Both the position numbers and the translations under genes were made by a program. Below the pieces are notes generated by a model, which had not been told where the DNA came from, ran no database searches, and worked only from the letters and a program-made list of their open reading frames with translations. DNA of 16,841 nucleotides from JALOOE01 sp964423545 (lineage in GTDB: Bacteria; Chloroflexota; Anaerolineae; CG2-30-64-16), in the NCBI GenBank assembly GCA_964423545.1, contig CAYRFV010000108.1:1-16841 (forward strand), given 5' to 3'. Below, one piece after another: positions 8,167 through 13,325 of this stretch (its first letter is position 1; every line of letters begins with the position of its first letter).

Positions 8167-9114
8167 CTATTCAAGGATGCCGTTGACGAACGCGACGGGA
8201 TCGAACTCGGCAAAATCCTCCGGCTTCTCCCCAGTGCCCACAAAGCGCACCGGGACGCCAAGCTCCTGCTCGATCGCAAAGACGATCCCGCCTTTGGCTG
8301 TGCCATCGAGCTTGGTCAAGATGATACCGGTGATCTGCACCGAGTCTTTGAAGTGCTTGGCCTGGCTGATGGCGTTCTGTCCGGTTGTGGCATCCAGCAC
8401 CAGCAGCGTCTCGTGCGGTGCGTCATGCACTTGTCGAGCGCAGACCGAGCGCACCTTCTCGAGCTCTTTCATGAGATTGTATTTGGTATGAAGCCGGCCC
8501 GCTGTGTCGACGATGAGCATTTCCGCCTTGCGGCTTTCCTGGCTGGCCCGGATGGCGTCGAAGACCACGGCGCCGGGATCGGCGCCGGGCGCTTGGGCGA
8601 CCACGTCGACGCCGACGCGCTCGCCCCAGATCTTGATCTGGTCGATAGCTGCCGCGCGGAACGTGTCGGCGGCCGCAAGGACGACCTTGCGGCCGCGCAC
8701 CTTGTAGTACTTCGCCAGTTTCGCGATGCTTGTCGTCTTGCCGGAGCCGTTGACGCCGACAATCAACAGGACGGTCAACATGCGCGGCTCATCGAGATTG
8801 GTGAACGGCGGAAAGTCCAGCAGGCTGACCAGTTCAGCCTTAAGGGCTGCCCGCACGTCGTCGACTTTCTTGAGATTGTCTCTCTTCACGCGTGCTCGAA
8901 GCTTCTCGACGACCTCAAGCGCGGTGTTGACGCCCAAATCCGCCTGGATCAGCAGCTCCTCGAGCTCGGTCCAGGTGTCGTCAGTGACCTCGTTGGCCTG
9001 AAACAATGCGCTGATTCGGCCGAAGAATCCCTGGCGCGTCTTGGTCAGGCCCTCCTCGATGCGGGCGGCGTCTTGCGCCTGCTGTTCTGGGCTCTTGCGA
9101 AAAAGTCCGAACAC
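8167..9114 (-). CDS. ftsY: signal recognition particle receptor FtsY
   Basis: FtsY is the SRP-receptor GTPase that docks the Ffh/SRP RNA-ribosome complex at the membrane for co-translational insertion. This copy is 315 aa from the GTG at 9114. The NG domain shows G1 GVNGSGKTT (120-128), DTFRAAA (about 150-156), G3 DTAGR (203-207), and TKLDGTAKGG (from 267). There is only a short N-terminal region (FGLFRKSPEQQ) and no long acidic A domain. A second GTG at 9120 is in frame, but it directly abuts the AGGGGA Shine-Dalgarno (9126-9121). The GTG at 9114 has a proper 6-nt spacer, so I prefer it. It is the first gene of the ftsY-prfB-reductase unit. A terminator-like hairpin lies in its leader. Confidence 0.96.
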   Translation of the reverse strand: MFGLFRKSPEQQAQDAARIEEGLTKTRQGFFGRISALFQANEVTDDTWTELEELLIQADLGVNTALEVVEKLRARVKRDNLKKVDDVRAALKAELVSLLDFPPFTNLDEPRMLTVLLIVGVNGSGKTTSIAKLAKYYKVRGRKVVLAAADTFRAAAIDQIKIWGERVGVDVVAQAPGADPGAVVFDAIRASQESRKAEMLIVDTAGRLHTKYNLMKELEKVRSVCARQVHDAPHETLLVLDATTGQNAISQAKHFKDSVQITGIILTKLDGTAKGGIVFAIEQELGVPVRFVGTGEKPEDFAEFDPVAFVNGILE

Positions 9115-9146
9115 GTACACTCCCCTGAGAGCAAGTCCGGTGCGTC

Positions 9147-9175
9147 AAAAACCCCAGACTCGAGCGCCTGGGGTT
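9147..9175 (-). terminator. intrinsic-terminator-like hairpin in the ftsY leader
   Basis: On the minus strand AACCCCAG (9175-9168) pairs perfectly with CTGGGGTT (9157-9150) across a 10-nt loop, and the stem runs into five consecutive T (9151-9147). No gene ends upstream on this strand. The hairpin lies about 40 nt after the predicted ftsY transcription start and about 33 nt before the start codon, the position of an attenuator. The plus strand has no T-run here. Confidence 0.6.
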
Positions 9176-9218
9176 GGTGAGGCAATCAGTATCGCTGGAC
9201 GACTTGCCAAACCGCCGC

Positions 9219-9246
9219 ATTATAACCGAGAACCTGGGAATGACAA
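9219..9246 (-). promoter_or_regulatory. putative ftsY promoter
   Basis: The minus strand has TTGTCA (9246-9241), a 16-bp spacer and a perfect TATAAT (9224-9219). The predicted start is near 9212, giving a leader of about 98 nt. Its -35 box overlaps that of the divergent rnc promoter. Confidence 0.6.
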
Positions 9247-9268
9247 AGCGGCTCCTCCATGCTATACT
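9240..9268 (+). promoter_or_regulatory. putative rnc promoter with extended -10
   Basis: ATGACA (9240-9245), a 17-bp spacer and TATACT (9263-9268) preceded by TGC form a good sigma-70 promoter with an extended -10. Transcription would start near 9275, about 60 nt before the rnc ATG. Confidence 0.6.
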
Positions 9269-9284
9269 CGGCCTGCGGAGCCGC
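9248..9284. repeat. 8-bp inverted repeat flanking the rnc -10 box
   Basis: GCGGCTCC (9248-9255) and GGAGCCGC (9277-9284) are perfect reverse complements separated by 21 bp and centred on the -10 hexamer. Their centres are 29 bp apart, close to three helical turns, so both arms would face the same side of the DNA. This fits an operator for a dimeric or tetrameric repressor, but no regulator is known. Confidence 0.4.
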
Positions 9285-9318
9285 TGCGGCGGATGGATGA
9301 CTGGCGGCGAGCGGCGCT

Positions 9319-9333
9319 GTTCGAGAGGCGAAC
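9319..9333 (+). promoter_or_regulatory. rnc ribosome binding site inside a hairpin loop
   Basis: GTTCG (9319-9323) and CGAAC (9329-9333) form a 5-bp stem whose loop is exactly AGAGG, the Shine-Dalgarno. The stem ends directly against the ATG. The structure could modulate initiation, though a 5-bp stem is weak. Confidence 0.4.
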
Positions 9334-10101
9334 ATGGCAGAAGAATACTCGGCAGTCGAGGCGTTTGCAGCGCGCTGTGGTCTGGTCTTCAGCGAACCTC
9401 ACCTGCTGCGCATGGCCCTAACGCATCGCTCCTACCTCAACGAGCATCCAGAGCTCGATTGGGAGGACAATGAGCGGCTCGAATACTTGGGCGACGCCGT
9501 CATTGACTTCCTCCTCGCGGAGCATCTCTTTCTCAGCTTCCCGGAAGCGCGCGAAGGCGGGTTGACTGCGCTGCGAGCAGCCCTGGTCCGGCGCAGCACG
9601 CTGGCTCGCTTCGCCGATCAGTTGGGAATCGGCGAAGCCTTGTTCATGGGCCATGGCGAGATCGAGACCGGCGGCCGCGCGCGGGCCGCCACGCTCTGCG
9701 GCGCCTTCGAGGCGGTAGTGGGCGCGCTCTATCTCGATCAAGGCATCGCCGGTGCGAGCGCATTCGTGATGCCGTTGATGCAGGCGGAGTTGTCATTGGC
9801 GCAGGCCGAGGTATTCGACAAAGACCCGAAGAGCCGACTGCAGGAGTTGGCGCAGGCCAGGCTGGGCGTAACCCCGCGCTATCGCACCGTGAAGGCCGAG
9901 GGCCCTGATCATGCCAAGCTGTTCACCGTGGAAGTGGCGATTGCGGGGGTCGTCTGCGGTGTCGGCGACGGCCCGGGCAAGCAAAGCGCCGCCCAGCAGG
10001 CGGCGCTCGCAGCATTGGCCCGACAGGAGGCCTGGACAGCCACCCTCTCTGGGGCTGCATCAGACGTCGCCGAGGAGCTTCAGCAACCGTTCGAATCCTG
10101 A
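9334..10101 (+). CDS. rnc: ribonuclease III
   Basis: RNase III cleaves double-stranded RNA in rRNA processing and mRNA turnover. The 255-aa product has the family signature NERLEYLGDAVID (46-58) in the catalytic domain. A double-stranded RNA-binding domain spans about residues 163-233 (DPKSRLQELAQ to QAALAALAR). Of the four metal-binding acidic residues, Glu50, Asp54 and Glu126 are present. The position of E. coli Asp114 / A. aeolicus Asp107 is Gly123 (LCGAFEAVVGALYLD). The C-terminal ~20 residues lie beyond the RNA-binding domain. The ATG at 9334 follows AGAGG (9324-9328), which sits in the loop of a small hairpin. The gene is divergent from ftsY, and its 3' end overlaps the convergent glycosyltransferase fragment by 42 bp. 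Confidence 0.96.
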   Translation: MAEEYSAVEAFAARCGLVFSEPHLLRMALTHRSYLNEHPELDWEDNERLEYLGDAVIDFLLAEHLFLSFPEAREGGLTALRAALVRRSTLARFADQLGIGEALFMGHGEIETGGRARAATLCGAFEAVVGALYLDQGIAGASAFVMPLMQAELSLAQAEVFDKDPKSRLQELAQARLGVTPRYRTVKAEGPDHAKLFTVEVAIAGVVCGVGDGPGKQSAAQQAALAALARQEAWTATLSGAASDVAEELQQPFES

Positions 10102-10650
10102 GGCGAGCGGATTTGCGCTGATCATCTCTCGAAGCTTCGCCACGTCCCTGGTCAGCTTATGGTCTCTCGGTGGTGCGCCGGTCAACGCCGCCCTGACCGC
10201 CAGATCGGCGACTCGAAATGCTGCATCGGGTTGGCCCAGTTCGCGGGCACGGGCGCTCCGTTCCGCCAGCAGCCTGCCGCCATCTTCCAGCCAATGACAG
10301 ACGGTGACCAGCGCATCCAGACCGTCTTCAACCATCTCACCGGCGCCTGCCTGCACCACAAGCTCGGCGTTGCCGGTCTCTTGACCGGGGATAGCCTGTG
10401 CGATGAGCAGCGGCAGCCCGACAGACAACGCCTCGCTCACGATCAGCCCGCCCGCCTTGCAGACGATCAGATCGGCTGCGCGCATCATATCGTCGATATT
10501 GTCCACGAAACCGTAGACATGAACCGGCACATGCCAATCGGCCTTGTGCCAGGTTTCCTGCAGCGCTTCGTTGTTGCCGGACACAAGCGCGAGTTCCAGC
10601 GGGAAGCCAGAGTGACTGAATGCGTGCGCGATCGGGGGGAGCTTCGTCAC
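10060..10650 (-). CDS. glycosyltransferase (MGDG synthase-like), C-terminal fragment
   Basis: This frame carries the second half of the glycosyltransferase begun at 11297. It contains a GT28/GT-B UDP-sugar-binding domain with VYGFVDNIDDMMRAADLIV, then KAGGLIVSEALSVGLPLL, and PGQETGN, the usual donor-site motifs of this family. The coordinates begin at an internal GTG (10650). The same frame is open upstream to about 10705 and encodes GLGWRKDRIVALFAGSKR, which belongs to the domain. The fragment has no obvious ribosome binding site and lacks the acceptor domain, so it is unlikely to function alone. It overlaps the end of rnc (convergent) by 42 bp. Confidence 0.8.
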   Translation of the reverse strand: MTKLPPIAHAFSHSGFPLELALVSGNNEALQETWHKADWHVPVHVYGFVDNIDDMMRAADLIVCKAGGLIVSEALSVGLPLLIAQAIPGQETGNAELVVQAGAGEMVEDGLDALVTVCHWLEDGGRLLAERSARARELGQPDAAFRVADLAVRAALTGAPPRDHKLTRDVAKLREMISANPLASGFERLLKLLGDV

Positions 10651-11297
10651 GCGCTTGCTGCCCGCAAAGAGGGCAACGATGCGATCCTTTCGCCAGCCCA
10701 GACCGGCCGCAACGCCTGCTTGTCGTATGGCTGGGCAAACCTCGGACTCACCGGCAGCCCGGTGATCACGACTCTATCCGGCGGCAGGCCGCTCGCCACG
10801 GCCTTGCGTCGCACCTGCTCGGTCGGCGCCAGGCAGAGATCACCGCCGTCGTGAAACCACAGGCCGTGGACGGTGGACAGGTCGGTCACCACGACCAGCA
10901 ACGGAAGATGCCGCCCGCTGAGCGCAAAGACCGCTGCCAGGGGCGCCTGGAACAGCGGATATGTACTGACGATCGCGTCCGGCCTGGCTTCCTCCAACAG
11001 CGCGCGCAAAGGCTTATACAGCATTGCGATCAGCCCCTGTTCCATCAATCCGATCGCCACATCCCCGTCGCTCGCCTGGTAACCCAGGTTGTAAAGCTCG
11101 GGCGACTGCTGCACCTCGCGATCGTAGTCGCTCTCAGCGAATTTGAGTAGACCGGGCGCGTCGGGCCGCGCTAGCGGATTGACGACCTCTGCAAAGACAT
11201 CGTCGTAGCGCTCATGGAGCGCCGCCAGGATCGCGTTTGCAGCGCTTCGGTGGCCGAAGCCGGCGTCAGCAGTCAAGATCAGGATGCGCTTTGTCAT
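10647..11297 (-). CDS. glycosyltransferase (MGDG synthase-like), N-terminal fragment
   Basis: This 216-aa frame starts with the MGDG-synthase N-terminal motif ILILTADAGFGHRSAANAI. It continues with PDAIVSTYPLFQAPL and the VVTDLSTVHGLWFHDGGDLC segment typical of processive diacylglycerol glycosyltransferases. Such enzymes move sugar from UDP-sugar to diacylglycerol at the inner membrane face to make glycolipids. Residues 1-197 look authentic. The last ~19 (PVWAGERIASLPSL...) are out of frame and end at a premature TGA. With one base restored near 10707, the protein would be 412 aa, a normal length. It lies 23 bp after the GNAT gene and is the last gene of the four-gene operon. Confidence 0.85.
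   Translation of the reverse strand: MTKRILILTADAGFGHRSAANAILAALHERYDDVFAEVVNPLARPDAPGLLKFAESDYDREVQQSPELYNLGYQASDGDVAIGLMEQGLIAMLYKPLRALLEEARPDAIVSTYPLFQAPLAAVFALSGRHLPLLVVVTDLSTVHGLWFHDGGDLCLAPTEQVRRKAVASGLPPDRVVITGLPVSPRFAQPYDKQALRPVWAGERIASLPSLRAASA
10704..10709 (-). other. single-base frameshift site in the glycosyltransferase gene
   Basis: The minus strand reads TTG CGG CCG GTC in the N-terminal frame, while the C-terminal frame resumes as GCC GGT CTG GGC TGG. Adding one G (CGG GCC GGT) joins them as QALRAGLGWRKDRIVALF with all motifs in order. This is either a real mutation or a sequencing/assembly error in a GC-rich run. No slippery sequence for programmed shifting is evident. Confidence 0.8.
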
Positions 11298-11320
11298 GGC
11301 GATGGAATCCGAGCGTCAGA

Positions 11321-12445
11321 TCAGCGCAGCCCTTTTTCGTAGATGCGATGGGTCTTGTAGATCGTGCCGCCCGCAGTGCGCGCGTCAGCCAGCGTCAACA
11401 CGCTCTCCTCGATCTGAACAATATCGGCGTGCTCGAACTGGCCTGCCTGGATAGTCTTCTCCATCTCGACGTACAGAATGGCATTGACCCCAAGGCCGCG
11501 ATAGGGCGCCAGGATTCCAGCGCCGTTCAGATTGATCCATTTCGTGCGCCGCAGCTCGCGCAGCAGCCAGAACCAGCCAAACGGCCAGATGCGCCCGGCC
11601 GCGCGGCGGATCCCGTCGGAAATGTCGGGGAAGCCCAGCAGGAAACCCGCAATTTCGTCTCCCTTCATGACCAGCTTGATCAGCTTTGGGTCGGCAATTG
11701 CCAACAGCCGCTCGCCGATCACCTCGGCTTCCTCCAGCGTGACCGGGTTGAACTCCCAGTTGTTCACGAAGGCATCGTTGTACACCTGGACGATGCGAGG
11801 AATCCAGTTCGACAACTCACGTTTGCTGGTGAAGGTCTTGATCGTGAAACCTCGGCGCGCCATCATCTTCTCGGCAATGCCGTGCACGCGCTCGGGGATG
11901 GTCGTCTTGCCCGGCAGATAGGCTGAGTAGAAATCACGCTGGCGTTGATACCCGGCGCCCTCGATCAGGGCCGCGTAGTACGGATGGTTGTATGGAATGC
12001 CGACGGCGGGGTGGTGCTCGAAGCCGTCGACAAGGATTCCAATGCCGTCTCCCTGGAGAAAGCCCTTTGCGCCGACCACTTTGGTCAGACTGCGCTCTCT
12101 GGCCCACTTCTCGGCCGCCGCGAACAGCGTCTGGGCGACTTCATGGTCGTTCTCAGCATCGAAGAGATAGAAGAACGCGGTATGGCTGCCCCAGTGCGCG
12201 TTGTAGTGACGGTTTTCCAGGATGGCTATCCGGCCGACAGCTTGCCCGTCGCGTTCTGCTATAAAGAAGTCGGCGTCGGAGTGCCGGTAGAACGGATACC
12301 TGGCCCGATTCAGCATCAGTTTCACATCATCGAGCAGCGGCGGCACCCATGGCGCGCAGCCGCGATAGAGCCGGAACGGCAGCTCAACGAAGCGGTTCAC
12401 ATCGCGCCGCGAGGAGGTGTCCAGGAGGATGACTTGTAGTGTCAT
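11321..12445 (-). CDS. GNAT-fold acyltransferase, YghO-like family
   Basis: This 374-aa protein belongs to the large GNAT-like family typified by E. coli YghO, whose function is unknown. Family hallmarks are RGCAPWVPPLLDDVKLMLN near the start, VGRIAILENRHYN (about 70-82), GILVDGFEHHPAVG (about 136-149) and NHPYYAALIEGAGY. The C-terminal half has an acetyl-CoA-loop-like RGLGVNAIL (316-324). GNAT proteins move acyl groups from acyl-CoA to amines or other acceptors; the substrate here is unknown. The ATG at 12445 has GAGGTG 8 nt upstream, overlapping the stop of degV (12-bp gap). There is no signal peptide. Between a DegV protein and a glycolipid synthase, a lipid acyl role is possible but inferred. 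Confidence 0.85.
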   Translation of the reverse strand: MTLQVILLDTSSRRDVNRFVELPFRLYRGCAPWVPPLLDDVKLMLNRARYPFYRHSDADFFIAERDGQAVGRIAILENRHYNAHWGSHTAFFYLFDAENDHEVAQTLFAAAEKWARERSLTKVVGAKGFLQGDGIGILVDGFEHHPAVGIPYNHPYYAALIEGAGYQRQRDFYSAYLPGKTTIPERVHGIAEKMMARRGFTIKTFTSKRELSNWIPRIVQVYNDAFVNNWEFNPVTLEEAEVIGERLLAIADPKLIKLVMKGDEIAGFLLGFPDISDGIRRAAGRIWPFGWFWLLRELRRTKWINLNGAGILAPYRGLGVNAILYVEMEKTIQAGQFEHADIVQIEESVLTLADARTAGGTIYKTHRIYEKGLR

Positions 12446-12457
12446 GTGCCTGTCACC

Positions 12458-13303
12458 TCATGCCGGTGGCGTGAAGAATCCGACGGCAAGCGCGCCTGGG
12501 CCGGCGTGCGTGACGATCGCCGGCACGAGGTCCATGATCAGCACTTCCTGGAGATCCAGGGCGGCCTTGAGTTGGGCAGCGAGTGCGGCGGCCTCGTCCG
12601 GCACGGCGGTGTGCATTACGGTCAGGTGCGCCTCGGCGCCGCGCGCAGCCTCGGCCATGACGATCTCTTGCAGCCTGACGAGCGCTCGTTTCTTGGTCCG
12701 CTCCTTCTCAAACGACTGCACCTGTCCATCAGTGAAGGTCAGAATCGGCTTGATCTGCAGCACACTGCCCAGCAACGCGGCCGCGCCGCCGATGCGGCCG
12801 CCACGCCGAAGGAATTCCAACGTGTCAACCAGGAAGTAGATGCGCGCCCTGGGTGCGAGCTCGTGCACCGCCTCTTCAACCTGGTCGGCGCTGGCGCCCG
12901 CCTTGGCGAGCCGATCGGCTGCCAAAACGATGCTCGCCAGGGGCCCGGCGATCGTTCGCGTATCGACGACTCGGATATCGGCTCGTGGGAACGCTTCCTT
13001 GGCGGTCAGCGCAGAACGCACGGTGCCGCTCACGTCAGCCGATGGATGGACACAGACGATCGTGTCGTCCTGCCTGAGCAGCTCCTCGAACACGGCGATG
13101 AAGTCGCCGGGGTAGGGCGCAGCCGTCTTCGGAAGCTCTTTCCCCGTGCGCAGGCGCGCCATGAAGGCGGCATGGTCCATGTCCACGCCCTCGCGGAATG
13201 ACTCCTCGCCGAAGTTGATCACTTGGGAGATCATGGGGATGGCCAGGCTGCGTGCGGCCTGCAGCGAAAGACCGCAAAGTGTGTCCGCAACAACGCGGGT
13301 CAT
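12458..13303 (-). CDS. DegV-family fatty-acid-binding protein
   Basis: DegV/FakB proteins bind a fatty acid for phosphorylation by FakA, feeding it into phospholipid synthesis. The 281-aa product has SGTVRSA (92-98), VVDTRTIAGPL (112-122), the diagnostic IYFLVDTLEFLRRGGRIG (155-172) and LGSVLQIKPIL (178-188), and THAGPGALAVGF near the end. The start ATG at 13303 has a strong GAGGAGG 6 nt upstream. The much longer open frame upstream is a shadow of the hydrolase gene. The usual N-terminal TDSxxDL motif is degenerate here (ADTLCGL). No fakA (DhaK/DhaL-like kinase) lies in the window. It is 22 bp downstream of the glycoside hydrolase and 12 bp upstream of the GNAT gene. Confidence 0.92.
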   Translation of the reverse strand: MTRVVADTLCGLSLQAARSLAIPMISQVINFGEESFREGVDMDHAAFMARLRTGKELPKTAAPYPGDFIAVFEELLRQDDTIVCVHPSADVSGTVRSALTAKEAFPRADIRVVDTRTIAGPLASIVLAADRLAKAGASADQVEEAVHELAPRARIYFLVDTLEFLRRGGRIGGAAALLGSVLQIKPILTFTDGQVQSFEKERTKKRALVRLQEIVMAEAARGAEAHLTVMHTAVPDEAAALAAQLKAALDLQEVLIMDLVPAIVTHAGPGALAVGFFTPPA

Positions 13304-13325
13304 GGGTTGCCTCCTCGCCGGTGCA

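Noticed and set aside
10085..10105. T-loop-like GTTCGAATCC suggesting a tRNA
   Set aside because: It lies within the rnc and glycosyltransferase coding sequences, and no acceptor, D or anticodon stems can be built around it.
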